This document shows, piece by piece, positions 35,411 through 43,968 of a DNA stretch of 64,000 bases (position 1 is its first letter; each line of letters begins with the position of its first letter). Below the pieces are notes generated by a model. That model ran no database searches and had not been told where the DNA came from. It worked only from the letters and a program-made list of their open reading frames with translations. The translations under genes and the position numbers were made by a program. Source of the DNA: Achromobacter sp. RTa (GTDB lineage: Bacteria; Pseudomonadota; Gammaproteobacteria; Burkholderiales; Burkholderiaceae_B); assembly GCF_000757485.1 (NCBI RefSeq), contig NZ_JPYO01000027.1, forward strand, positions 186,001 through 250,000, written 5' to 3'.

Positions 35411-37621
35411 CTATCGATTCACGTCGACGACGATGCGGCCTCGTATCCTGCCCTCCAGCAGCGGCACGGCGGCCGCGGCGATCTCCGACAGCCCCAGCTC
35501 GCGCGTGTTGGCTTCCAGCATGCCTTGGGGCAGTTCATCGGCCAGCCTGCGCCAGGCCTCGGCGCGCAGTCCCATGGGCGCGTAGACGCTGTCCACGCCG
35601 ATCAGCGTCACGCCGCGGAGGATGAACGGCGCGACCGTCGCGGGCAGGTCCATGCCCTGGGCAAGCCCGCAGGCCGCCACCGGCGCGCCGTAGCGCATGC
35701 CGGCCAGCACATTCGCCAGCGTGTGGCTGCCCACGCAATCGACCGCCGCCGCCCACGCCTCTTTCTGCAGCGGCTTGCCTGGGCCCGCCAGCGTGGCGCG
35801 GTCCAGGATGCCGCTGGCGCCAAGGCTGCGCAGGTAGTCCGCCTCCTGCGGGCGCCCGGTGCTGGCCGTGACCGTGTAGCCCTTGCCCGCCAGCAGCGCG
35901 ATGGCGACCGTGCCGACGCCGCCGTTGGCCCCGGTGACCAGCACCGGCCCGCCTTCGGGCGTGGCGTTGTGGCGCTCCAGCGCCATCACGCAAAGCATGG
36001 CGGTATAGCCGGCCGTGCCGATGGCCATGGCCCGGCGCGCGTCCATGCCCGCGGGCAGGCGCAGCAGCCAGTCGGCGGGCACGCGCGCGGCCTGCGCCAG
36101 GCCGCCCCAGCGGGTTTCGCCCAAACCCCGACCGTTGAGCAGCACCGCGTCGCCCGGCTTGAAGCGCGGGTCGGCGCTATGGCGCACCGTGCCCGCGAAA
36201 TCGATGCCCGGCACCATGGGAAAACTGCGCACCACAGGCGACCTGCCGGTGATCGCCAGCGCGTCCTTGTAGTTCAGCGACGAATACGCCACGTCCACCA
36301 GCACCTCGCCATCGGGAAGCTCGTCCTCGTTGATCCGCTCGAGCCGCGCTTGCGTGGCGCCGTCTTCCCCTCGCGTCAATTTCAATGCCCGGTACGGCAT
36401 TCCCCTCTCCCCGTCAGCAGAGGCGCCCGGCGCGGTGGCCCGCGGCGCCGTGGCGAACCGCGCGGCCAGCCCCGCCGCGATGCGCTCGTTCATCATTTCC
36501 GTGGTGCCGTCGGCGAAGCACAGCGCCTTGGCCGCCAGCAGCCGCCGCGCCATGCCCTGGACCGGCAACAATCCGCCGGCGCCCAAGACCTGCACGCAGG
36601 CGGACACGGCGTCCAGGCATTCCTCTCCGGCGTACTTCTTGGCCATGGCGGCCGCGGGCACGGCTTCGTCGGATCCCGCGTCGATCAGGCCCGCGGCGCG
36701 GTCCGCCAGCATCCGCAATATCTGCAAACGCGTCGATACGTCCGCCAGAGACCAGCGCAGGCCTTGCTGCTCGATGATCGGGCGGCCGAAAGCCTGCCGC
36801 GTCGAGGCGTGGCGCACCGCAAGCCGCAGCGCGCTGTCGAGCAGGCCCGCGGCCATCGCGGCGATATGCGTGCGCGCCTTGTTCACGCCGGCCAGCGCCA
36901 TGGACAATCCCTGGCCCGGCGCGTCCAGCACGTCGCTGCCCTCGGCCGGATAGCCCGTCAGGCGGATGCCGGCGATGCCCGCCGCGCCCAGCCCTTCCAA
37001 GGGCGAGCCCGCCACCCGCTCGCATTGCGGCGCCCGCAGGTCGACGATGAAGCAGGCAATGCCCGCCGGTCCGCGCGCGGGATCCGTCTGCGCGAACACC
37101 AGCGCCAGTTCGCCACCCGCGGCGTTGGCGACCCAGGCCTTTTCGCCGTCCAGGATCCAGCCCCCTCCCTCGCTGCGCCGTGCCCGCGTGGCGATGGCGG
37201 CGAAATCGCTGCCGGCGCGCGGTTCCGACATCGCGGTGCCGCCGATCAGCTCTCCCGCCAGCAGGCCCGGCAGATAGCGCGCGCGCGCCGCCGCGCTGCC
37301 GTGCTCGGCGATGCGCAGCGCCACGTTGTGCTGGTTGATGAAGGCGAAAGCGAACGCGAAGTCCGTCGCCGCCAGGGTTTCCGCCACCCTGGCGCGCATG
37401 CGGTAGGGCAGGCCCAACCCACCCTCGCCCGCCGGGACCTCGATCCCGGCATAGCCCCGCCGGCATGCCTGCCGGATCAGGTCGCCGGCCCAGGACTGTT
37501 CGCCGCAACCCGCCGCCGCCAAGGGCCCCAGCTCGCTATGCGCGAATGCCGCCACGTCGCGCAACAACGCGCGCGCGTCCTCGCCCAGCCCGGCATCGCG
37601 ATCTTCCAGGACGGCGTTCAT
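35411..37621 (-). CDS. Acyl-CoA dehydrogenase fused to AcuI/YhdH-type acryloyl-CoA reductase
   Basis: One uninterrupted 736-codon frame. Residues 1-407 are an acyl-CoA dehydrogenase: ELIGGTAMSEPRAGSDFAA flavin/substrate region, LDGEKAWVANAAGG, RQAFGRPIIEQQGLRWSLAD and QVLGAGGLLP. The usual YEGT catalytic Glu is Asp371 (FADGTTE). Residues 408-736 are a full-length YhdH/AcuI medium-chain reductase: MPYRALKLTR, FAGTVRHSADPRFKPGD, TGANGGVGTVAIALL, VAACGLAQGMDLPATVAPFILRGVTLIGVDS. No stop separates them. However, an internal ATG at 36400 has GGAGAGGGG just before it, so a free reductase may also be made. The start at 37621 overlaps the CaiB-like stop (ATGA). Roles: CoA-thioester oxidation and 2-enoyl-CoA reduction. 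Confidence 0.85.
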   Translation of the reverse strand: MNAVLEDRDAGLGEDARALLRDVAAFAHSELGPLAAAGCGEQSWAGDLIRQACRRGYAGIEVPAGEGGLGLPYRMRARVAETLAATDFAFAFAFINQHNVALRIAEHGSAAARARYLPGLLAGELIGGTAMSEPRAGSDFAAIATRARRSEGGGWILDGEKAWVANAAGGELALVFAQTDPARGPAGIACFIVDLRAPQCERVAGSPLEGLGAAGIAGIRLTGYPAEGSDVLDAPGQGLSMALAGVNKARTHIAAMAAGLLDSALRLAVRHASTRQAFGRPIIEQQGLRWSLADVSTRLQILRMLADRAAGLIDAGSDEAVPAAAMAKKYAGEECLDAVSACVQVLGAGGLLPVQGMARRLLAAKALCFADGTTEMMNERIAAGLAARFATAPRATAPGASADGERGMPYRALKLTRGEDGATQARLERINEDELPDGEVLVDVAYSSLNYKDALAITGRSPVVRSFPMVPGIDFAGTVRHSADPRFKPGDAVLLNGRGLGETRWGGLAQAARVPADWLLRLPAGMDARRAMAIGTAGYTAMLCVMALERHNATPEGGPVLVTGANGGVGTVAIALLAGKGYTVTASTGRPQEADYLRSLGASGILDRATLAGPGKPLQKEAWAAAVDCVGSHTLANVLAGMRYGAPVAACGLAQGMDLPATVAPFILRGVTLIGVDSVYAPMGLRAEAWRRLADELPQGMLEANTRELGLSEIAAAAVPLLEGRIRGRIVVDVNR

Positions 37622-38829
37622 CGCGCCGCTCCCGCCGCCGCGGCGCCCGTACGGATCACGCCCGCCGCCTGCAGGGCGGCCATCCTGTCGTCGCCATAGC
37701 CCGCCATGCCGCGCAACAGCGCCTCCGTGTCCTGGCCCAATGCGGGCGGGTAGCCCAGTTGCGGCCGGCCCGCGAACTTGAAGGGGTTGCCCAACATGCG
37801 CACGGGCTCTCCGCCTTGCGGCCGGGCCACGGCCTCCACCATGCCGCGCGACGCGGCCAGCGGATGCGCCAGCGCCTCGTCCACGCCCAGCACCAGCGCG
37901 GCGGGCACCCGCCGGGCCTCGAAGATATCCAGCCATTCCTGCGCCGTGCGCCGGCCGATGGCGCCGGCCAGGTCCTCGGTCAGGGCCTCTACATTGGCGA
38001 CCCGCGCCGCCGGCGTGGCATAGCGGGCGTCCGCGGCCAGCCCGGGCAGCCCGATGGCGGCGCACAGCGCCTGCCAGAATGCATCGCCCGTCGGGGCCAG
38101 CGCGATCCAGCGCCCGTCCGACGTCCGATAAATGTCGCTGGGCGCGATCATGGCGTGCCGCGCGCCGCTGGCGCGCGGCGCAGGACCGCCTTGCAGATAG
38201 CCCTGCGCCTGCCAGGTCAGCATGGCCATCTGCGCGTCGAAAAGCGACACCTGGACGCGCTCTCCGATACCGGTGGCCTGCGCCTGCGCCAGACCCGCCG
38301 CCACTCCCAACGCCAGATAAAGCCCGCCCGCCAGATCCGCCACCTGGTAGCCCACGCGCACCGGCTTGCCGCCGGCCTCGCCCGTTATGCTCATCAGGCC
38401 GGACATGGCCTGCAGCATCAGGTCGAACGCCGGCGCGCCGGCATAGGGCCCCTGGTCGTCCAGCCCGATCAGCTGGCCGACCACGATACGAGGGTTGATC
38501 GCGGCCAGGGTCGCGTGATCCAGGCCCAGCCGCGCCGGCACATCGGAGGCAAAACCGTAGATCACCGCATCAGCTTCCCGCACCAGGTCCTGGAAGGCCT
38601 CTCGGCCCAGGGGGTGCTTCAGGTCCAGCGCCACGCTGCGTTTTCCCCGGTTCACCGACAGGAAGAACGGCGAATCCTGCGCATCGGACACCGGGGGCAC
38701 CGAACGGGCATAGTCGCCGCCCACCGGCTCCACCTTGACGACCTCGGCGCCCAGTTGCGCCAGCAGCTGGCCGGCGAACGGCCCGCCCAACACCCACGTC
38801 AGATCCAGTATGACCTTGCCCTGCAGCAT
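37618..38829 (-). CDS. CaiB/BaiF-family (type III) CoA transferase
   Basis: A 403-aa enzyme transferring CoA between carboxylates. Conserved features: MLQGKVILDLTWVLGGPFAGQLLAQLGAEVVKVEPVGGDYAR pattern at the N-terminus, NRGKRSVALDLK, and the active-site aspartate Asp136 in AFDLMLQAMSG. I chose the ATG at 38829, which has GGAGGG upstream; a frame extension of 19 residues lacks family similarity. It heads an operon with the dehydrogenase/reductase fusion and a Bug protein, and is divergent from a LysR gene with paired operator-like dyads. Confidence 0.92.
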   Translation of the reverse strand: MLQGKVILDLTWVLGGPFAGQLLAQLGAEVVKVEPVGGDYARSVPPVSDAQDSPFFLSVNRGKRSVALDLKHPLGREAFQDLVREADAVIYGFASDVPARLGLDHATLAAINPRIVVGQLIGLDDQGPYAGAPAFDLMLQAMSGLMSITGEAGGKPVRVGYQVADLAGGLYLALGVAAGLAQAQATGIGERVQVSLFDAQMAMLTWQAQGYLQGGPAPRASGARHAMIAPSDIYRTSDGRWIALAPTGDAFWQALCAAIGLPGLAADARYATPAARVANVEALTEDLAGAIGRRTAQEWLDIFEARRVPAALVLGVDEALAHPLAASRGMVEAVARPQGGEPVRMLGNPFKFAGRPQLGYPPALGQDTEALLRGMAGYGDDRMAALQAAGVIRTGAAAAGAAR

Positions 38830-38844
38830 GCCCGCCACCCTCCA

Positions 38845-38859
38845 GTGAGTAAAATTCAC
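38845..38859. promoter_or_regulatory. LysR-type dyad GTGAGTAAAATTCAC (proximal to caiB-like gene)
   Basis: A 15-bp dyad GTGA-N7-TCAC lying 15 bp before the CoA-transferase start. It matches 14 of 15 bases with the copy at 38968-38982, and the arms fit the LysR T-N11-A architecture. Confidence 0.6.
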
Positions 38860-38967
38860 AGTTCTTCCAGGCACGGCCTCCATCACCGCGATTTCCGGCC
38901 TGTATTCGTTGGGCGTATTCCAGCATGGCGTACGCGCCGAAGCCAGGCATCATTTTTCGCGACTGCC

Positions 38968-38982
38968 GTGAGGAAAATTCAC
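38968..38982. promoter_or_regulatory. LysR-type dyad GTGAGGAAAATTCAC (abutting lysR-type start)
   Basis: Second copy of the GTGA-N7-TCAC dyad, ending 1 bp before the regulator ATG at 38984, consistent with autorepression. The two copies are 123 bp apart in direct orientation. Confidence 0.6.
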
Positions 38983-38983
38983 A

Positions 38984-39895
38984 ATGAAACCCAGACTGCC
39001 GCCGTTGACATCCATTCGCGCCTTCGAATCCGCCGGCCGCCAGCTGAGCTTCACGCAGGCCGCGGACGAGCTGTCCGTCACGCATGGCGCGATCAGCCAT
39101 CAGATCAAGGCGCTGGAAGACTGGCTGGGCGTAAAGCTGTTCCGGCGCCTCGGCAAGAGGATCGAGCTCACGGACCAGGGGCGCCTGTACCTGGACACCA
39201 TCAGCCCGGCGCTCAACGCCATCGCCTCGGCCTCGCGCAGCCTGCGCTCGCGGGAGGTGCTGCGCGTCAATGCCCTTCCCACTTTCACCATGCGCTGGCT
39301 GTTCCCCCGGCTGGCGCGATTCCGCGAGCAGTACCCGGAAGTGGAAGTGGAGATATCCACCGGGCTGGAACCCTTTCGCCTCCTGCCCTCGAACCTGGAC
39401 GTGGTGATCCGGCGCGAGGCCGAGCCCACGCCCGGCCTCTACAAGCGCCGCGTGCTGAACGAAAGCTTTTTCCCCGTATGCGCCCCCGGCCTGCTGCAAC
39501 GGCTGCCGCTTGCCCGCATCACCGATCTGTCGCGCCACACGTTCCTGCACTGCCGCGCGCGGCGCAGCGCCTGGAGCGACTGGCTCGCCAGCGTCCAGCA
39601 CAGCCGCGTCGTGCCGGCCGAATCATTGGAGCTGGAACATCTCTACTTCGCGTTGCAGGCCGCGCTCGACGGACTGGGCATGACCATCGGCTATTCGTCG
39701 CTGGTGGCCAGCGACATCGAGGACGGGCGGTTGGTCGCCCCGTTCGGACCGCTGACCGTCCAGTCGCCCGGCTACTTCATCATCATCCGCGAAGAGCGGC
39801 GCCACGATCCCCTGCTGAAGACGTTCTGCGACTGGCTGATGGTCGAGGGCGAGCGTTTCAACAAGCATATGGAAACGCTGGTGCCGGGAAGATGA
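38984..39895 (+). CDS. LysR-family regulator (GcvA-like subgroup)
   Basis: A 303-aa protein with the LysR winged helix in GcvA style (RLPPLTSIRAFESAGRQLSFTQAADELSVTHGAISHQIKALEDWLG pattern, residues 4-50) and a two-lobe effector domain (VLRVNALPTFTMRWLFPRL, VVIRREAEPTPGLYKRRVL). It is divergent from the CaiB/dehydrogenase operon and probably its activator. A strong ribosome site is not seen; the 15-bp dyad occupies that position. Confidence 0.92.
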   Translation: MKPRLPPLTSIRAFESAGRQLSFTQAADELSVTHGAISHQIKALEDWLGVKLFRRLGKRIELTDQGRLYLDTISPALNAIASASRSLRSREVLRVNALPTFTMRWLFPRLARFREQYPEVEVEISTGLEPFRLLPSNLDVVIRREAEPTPGLYKRRVLNESFFPVCAPGLLQRLPLARITDLSRHTFLHCRARRSAWSDWLASVQHSRVVPAESLELEHLYFALQAALDGLGMTIGYSSLVASDIEDGRLVAPFGPLTVQSPGYFIIIREERRHDPLLKTFCDWLMVEGERFNKHMETLVPGR

Positions 39896-39908
39896 CCCGG
39901 CCCGCGCC

Positions 39909-41219
39909 TCAGCGCCGCGTCGGCATGCTCTCCAGCACGATATCCGCGACCAGCTTGCCGGCCTCCCATTGCGGCATGTGGCCCGCATCGGGCAGCAGGT
40001 GCAGCGCCGTCCGGGGCGGCGCGTTCAAGGCGTGCCGCCATGGAATGATCGTGTCCCTCCGGCCGTGGATGATGGTGCAGCGGCACGGCGCGCCTACCAG
40101 GTCCGGACCTATGTGCAGCTGCTGCACGCCGTTCCAGCCGGCCGACCGGCACAGCTCGACCAGGGCCTCGCGGCGAGCCTGCGTGCCCTGGCGCAGCGCG
40201 TCGATGAAAGCCGCCGATGGCGTCATGCCCGAGACGGTGAGCTTCGCCAGTTCGCGCTGCACGGCCTCATTGGTGGAGGCGTGCGTCATGCCCGTGAGGA
40301 AACTCTGGTCGATCTCGGTGCCCAGCCCCAGCGGCGCGATCAACACCAGGGCTTCCACGCCGACGCCAGGCCGCGACGCCACCCTGGCCGCGACCGCCGC
40401 CCCGAATGAATGGCCCACCAGCGTCACCGGCCCGGCGCAATGGGATGCGATGGCGTCAGCCACCGTGTCGACGACGTCCTCGAAGCCCGTAGCCTGCGAA
40501 CGCGTCTGGCCGTGGCAAGGCAGGTCCATCGCCAGCACGCGCAGGCCGGCCCTGCTGAGCGCATGCGCCAGGCTGGCCCAGGTATCTCGGTCACCGAACA
40601 TGCCGTGGACGAGCACGGCTGTCGGGCCGCCGGGACGAGCCTCCGCCTCCCATAGGCTCAGCCGCACGTCCCCGTGGCGCGTCGCCGCCCAGGCTTCGCG
40701 CACATTCGCCTGTCCGCCGTCGCGGGCCAGCGGCCGTGCCTGCCCGATGTCGGACACGGTCACCCGGCCGTTCGGACCGGACCCCTGGACCGCGTCCAGC
40801 GCGATGCCGCGTTCGGCCGCCACGCGCCGCGCCGCGGGCGTGGCGAATTTGCGCTCGCCCGCAGGCGCTGCCGGGGCGGCTTGCGGCGGCCGGGACGCCG
40901 GCGCGGGAGCCGCCTCGGCTCGGCCCGCGGAAGCAGTGGGCGGCGCGGCCTTGCTTTCCTGGGCAGGCGCTTCGCCCTCCACCCGTATCCTGGCGATGAC
41001 CGTATCCGCGTTCACGATACCGTCGACTGCCACCACGTGCTCGACCATGACGCCGTCTTCGTGCGCGGGCACCTCGATGATGGACTTGTCGGTCTCGATT
41101 TCGACCAGCACGTCGCCCGACTTGAACGCTTGGCCCGGCGGCACGATCCAGGCGACCAGGCGGGCGGCGTCCAGCGCCTCCCCCGTCGGCGGGACGACCA
41201 TGTCTAGCATTCTGGTCAT
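39909..41219 (-). CDS. AcoC-like protein: lipoyl domain, E3-binding domain and alpha/beta hydrolase
   Basis: A 436-aa protein. Residues 1-80 form a lipoyl domain with Lys45 in EIETDKSIIEV. An Ala/Pro linker (about 82-122) leads to a peripheral-subunit-binding domain (ATPAARRVAAERGIALDAVQGSGPNGRVTVSDI, about 126-158). Residues about 180-436 are an alpha/beta hydrolase with nucleophile Ser271 in VGHSFGAA and a C-terminal His in DAGHMPQWE. The acyltransferase (CAT) domain of ordinary E2 is absent. This architecture is that of AcoC-type acetoin dehydrogenase subunits. It is the last gene of the sulfonate operon and overlaps the VOC gene by 4 bp, so it probably works with the E1 at 41699. Confidence 0.88.
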   Translation of the reverse strand: MTRMLDMVVPPTGEALDAARLVAWIVPPGQAFKSGDVLVEIETDKSIIEVPAHEDGVMVEHVVAVDGIVNADTVIARIRVEGEAPAQESKAAPPTASAGRAEAAPAPASRPPQAAPAAPAGERKFATPAARRVAAERGIALDAVQGSGPNGRVTVSDIGQARPLARDGGQANVREAWAATRHGDVRLSLWEAEARPGGPTAVLVHGMFGDRDTWASLAHALSRAGLRVLAMDLPCHGQTRSQATGFEDVVDTVADAIASHCAGPVTLVGHSFGAAVAARVASRPGVGVEALVLIAPLGLGTEIDQSFLTGMTHASTNEAVQRELAKLTVSGMTPSAAFIDALRQGTQARREALVELCRSAGWNGVQQLHIGPDLVGAPCRCTIIHGRRDTIIPWRHALNAPPRTALHLLPDAGHMPQWEAGKLVADIVLESMPTRR

Positions 41220-41668
41220 GCTGTTTCCTTCATGAACTGGATGAACTCCGTAATGGCGCCTTCAGGCTCCATCAGATAGAACACCTTGGTGCGCCCCTGC
41301 CGCATCACGCGCGGGGACGACACGCTTTCATATCCCGCGCGGCTAGCCTGCTCGAACACCGCGTCCACATCCTCGACCTCGAACGCCATGTGGCTGTAGC
41401 CGAAGTCGCATTGCCGGCGCGGCCGCTTGTCGCCGTCCGGCGCGTAGTACTTGAATAATTCGATCCGGTGCGTGCCATGGCGCAGCATCGCCCAGCGTAT
41501 GGTCGCCCCGGGCAGTCCCACCACCTCGCCCAATGCGGGTTCCGAGCGGTGGTCCATCTCTCCTTCCAGCTCGAAGCCCAGGAAATCCGTGTAGAAATTC
41601 CGGGCCCGCTCGAAATCGTTGACACAGATGGCGGTATGGTGCGTGGCAAGCAATCTATCTTTCAGCAT
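41216..41668 (-). CDS. VOC-family lyase/isomerase-like protein
   Basis: A 150-aa protein with a glyoxalase fold: HHTAICVNDFERARNFYTDFLGFELEG at the start, GTHRIELFKYYAPDG in the middle, and FGYSHMAFEVEDVDAVFE with a closing VFYLMEPEGAITEFIQF. The His and Glu residues at the usual metal positions are present. It lies between the E1 and AcoC-like genes, with a 4-bp overlap to the latter, so it may act on an aldehyde or ketone product of the same pathway. Substrate unknown. Confidence 0.88.
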   Translation of the reverse strand: MLKDRLLATHHTAICVNDFERARNFYTDFLGFELEGEMDHRSEPALGEVVGLPGATIRWAMLRHGTHRIELFKYYAPDGDKRPRRQCDFGYSHMAFEVEDVDAVFEQASRAGYESVSSPRVMRQGRTKVFYLMEPEGAITEFIQFMKETA

Positions 41669-41698
41669 TGGTCTATCTCCCGGGCGCGGACGCCGGCA

Positions 41699-43957
41699 TC
41701 AACGGGAACCGCCGCGGCGGCTGTCCAGGGAACGGAGCGCCGCCTCCACGGCCTGCGCGTCCGCCAGCGCGGCCCGCTCCAGCACCTTGGAAACCACCGG
41801 CGAGGAATTGGATCCGGTGACATGGACGATCTCGTGGTCCAGCCAGTCGAATAGGCGCGACTGCGCGTCGCTGGCCACCCGAGACCCGATCGAGGTGCCT
41901 CGGGTGGTCTGCTCCACGATCATCAGCGCCTGCGTGCGCCTGACGCCCGCTTCGATGGTTTCCCAATCGATGCCCAGCGGATCCAGCGTGCGCAGGTCGA
42001 TCACCTGCGCATCGATCCCGCTGCGTTCCGCAACCTGGCAGCAGGTCTCGACCATGACCCCATATGTCAGGATGGTGCAGCGCGAGCCCTGCCGTGCGAC
42101 GCGGGCGCGGCCGATGGGAACGATGTAGTCCCAGTCCGCCTCCGGCACCTTGTCCACCTTCTTGAAGAGATCGTTGTATTCCACGATCAGCACCGGGTCG
42201 TCGCAGCGCAGCGCGGCATTGAGCAGCCCGATGTAATCGTAGGGGCGCGACGGCGCCAGGATGCGCCATCCGGGGTACTGCGCGAACAGACCGCTGGCGT
42301 CCATCGAATGCTGCGAACCGTAGCCGGTGCCGGCCGTGACGCGGCTGCGCACCACCACGGGCACGGCGAACTTGCCGCCGAACATATGCCGCACCTTGGC
42401 GATCTGGTTGAACAGCTGGTCCGCCGCGACCAGCGCGAAATCCGGGTACATGATTTCCACCACCGGGCGCATGCCGTTCAAGGCCGCTCCCAGCGCCAGG
42501 CCGGTGAAGCCGTTCTCGCAGATTGGCGTGCCGATGAGCCGCTCGGGGAAATGGTCCCCGATATCCTTGGTGGCGCCAGCGGTGCCGCCCTTCAGGCGAT
42601 GCACGTCCTCGCCCAGGATGAAGATGCCGTCGTCGCGCTGCATGTTCAGCAGCATCGCCCGCGAGATCACGTCCTGGAACTTCGCGTCCGCGAGGCCGGC
42701 GGACGGCTGGTCTTCCAGTTCCGCCACGCGCTGGCCCGCCAGCTCGCTCAGATCGCCCCGGATGCCCGTGTCCACGCTCGCCGGATCGGGCCACAGCTCG
42801 GGCCGGATGCGCTGCGATTTCTCGTCGCCATAGTGCTCCAGCAGCCGCTCCAGCGCGCCGTCGATCAGTTCGTCCGCCCGGCGTTCGAGCGCCGCGATGC
42901 CGGCATCGTCGATCACGCCCAGCGTCTTCAACTGGGCCGGGAACGTCACGATGGGATCGCGCGCCTGCCAGGCTTCCTCTTCCTCTTTTTCGCGGTAGCG
43001 GAACGCGCTGCCTTTCAGGGCGCCGGACTGGTGCAGATAGCGGTAGGTCTGCGCCTCCAGCAGCACCGGTCCGCCGTCCCGGCGAATGATGGCGCGCGCT
43101 TCCTGCATGGCCAGGCGCGCGGCCACGACGTCCATGCCGTCGAACTCGATGGCCGGCACGCCCAGCGACAGGCCGCGCGCCGACAGCCGGGTCTCGCGGG
43201 TCTGTTCGGAGACGTGCGTGGACACTGCGTACAGATTGTTTTCCACGAAAAAAATCGTGGGCGTACTGTAGAGCGCCGCCAGGTTCATGGCCTCGTAGGC
43301 CGCGCCGCTCTGCATGGCGCCGTCGCCGAAAAAGGCCACGGACACGTGCTCGCGCCCGCGCAGCTTGTCGGCGAAGGCGTAGCCCACGGCGTGCGATGGG
43401 TTGCCGCCCACGATGGCGTTCGAACCGTAGACGCCGGCTTCGGGATAGCGCAGGTGCATGGAACCGCCCCGGCCGCCGCAATAGCCGGGCGTCAGGCCCA
43501 GGATCTCGGCGTAGGTCCGGTACACCACCTCGCGGTGCGCAGCCAGCGTCTCCGAGGCCTGCGGCGCGTAGTCCGCGGGCGTGGCGTGGTTCAGGGCCTT
43601 GGCCAGGAATTGATGGTGCATGCGGTGCGTGCCATTGATCTTGTCCGCCGACTCCAGCACCGACATGGCTCCCACCGCAGCTCCGTCCTGCCCGATGCTG
43701 GAATGCGCGGGGCCATGCAGAATGCCGGCCACGCTCAGCTTCAGGAGTTTTTCCTCGAAGCGACGTATCAATATCAACTGCTCCAGCATGACTGTCATCT
43801 GCCGGGGCTCAATGCCTCGCGCGTCGTCCTCCGTAACCTTGAGCCGCCACCATGGGGTCTCGGTCTTCAGAGCGGCAAGCCGGGAACTCATCGTTTCGTC
43901 TCCAGACCGGTCTTTCCGGCCGGACGCCGGCGCGGCGCCATCTTCGATATGCTTCAT
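41699..43957 (-). CDS. Thiamine-diphosphate dehydrogenase E1, fused alpha and beta subunits
   Basis: A 752-aa protein. The alpha half (about 30-370) has HGPAHSSIGQDGAAVGAM, GGRGGSMH and the TPP motif GDGAMQSGAAYEAMNLAALYSTPTIFFVENN (GDG...NN). The beta half (about 430-752) has FILGEDVHRLKGGTAGATKDIGDHFPERLIGTPICENGFTGLALGAAL (pattern) and the C-terminal transketolase fold. Such E1s decarboxylate 2-oxoacids or, in acetoin dehydrogenase, cleave hydroxyketones and pass the acyl group to a lipoyl arm. An ATG at 43891 with GGAG is a possible alternative start. It sits between a TauB-like ATPase gene and the AcoC-like gene. No E3 gene is present. Confidence 0.88.
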   Translation of the reverse strand: MKHIEDGAAPASGRKDRSGDETMSSRLAALKTETPWWRLKVTEDDARGIEPRQMTVMLEQLILIRRFEEKLLKLSVAGILHGPAHSSIGQDGAAVGAMSVLESADKINGTHRMHHQFLAKALNHATPADYAPQASETLAAHREVVYRTYAEILGLTPGYCGGRGGSMHLRYPEAGVYGSNAIVGGNPSHAVGYAFADKLRGREHVSVAFFGDGAMQSGAAYEAMNLAALYSTPTIFFVENNLYAVSTHVSEQTRETRLSARGLSLGVPAIEFDGMDVVAARLAMQEARAIIRRDGGPVLLEAQTYRYLHQSGALKGSAFRYREKEEEEAWQARDPIVTFPAQLKTLGVIDDAGIAALERRADELIDGALERLLEHYGDEKSQRIRPELWPDPASVDTGIRGDLSELAGQRVAELEDQPSAGLADAKFQDVISRAMLLNMQRDDGIFILGEDVHRLKGGTAGATKDIGDHFPERLIGTPICENGFTGLALGAALNGMRPVVEIMYPDFALVAADQLFNQIAKVRHMFGGKFAVPVVVRSRVTAGTGYGSQHSMDASGLFAQYPGWRILAPSRPYDYIGLLNAALRCDDPVLIVEYNDLFKKVDKVPEADWDYIVPIGRARVARQGSRCTILTYGVMVETCCQVAERSGIDAQVIDLRTLDPLGIDWETIEAGVRRTQALMIVEQTTRGTSIGSRVASDAQSRLFDWLDHEIVHVTGSNSSPVVSKVLERAALADAQAVEAALRSLDSRRGGSR

Positions 43958-43968
43958 GTTGCGTTCCT

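Noticed and set aside
37622..38065. Upstream extension of the dehydrogenase-reductase frame
   Set aside because: Lies inside the CaiB-like gene in another frame; the ATGA overlap fixes the start at 37621.
37465..41235. 1256-codon plus-strand open frame
   Set aside because: Runs across several real genes on both strands and shows no domain; low-complexity Arg/Ala/Pro composition.
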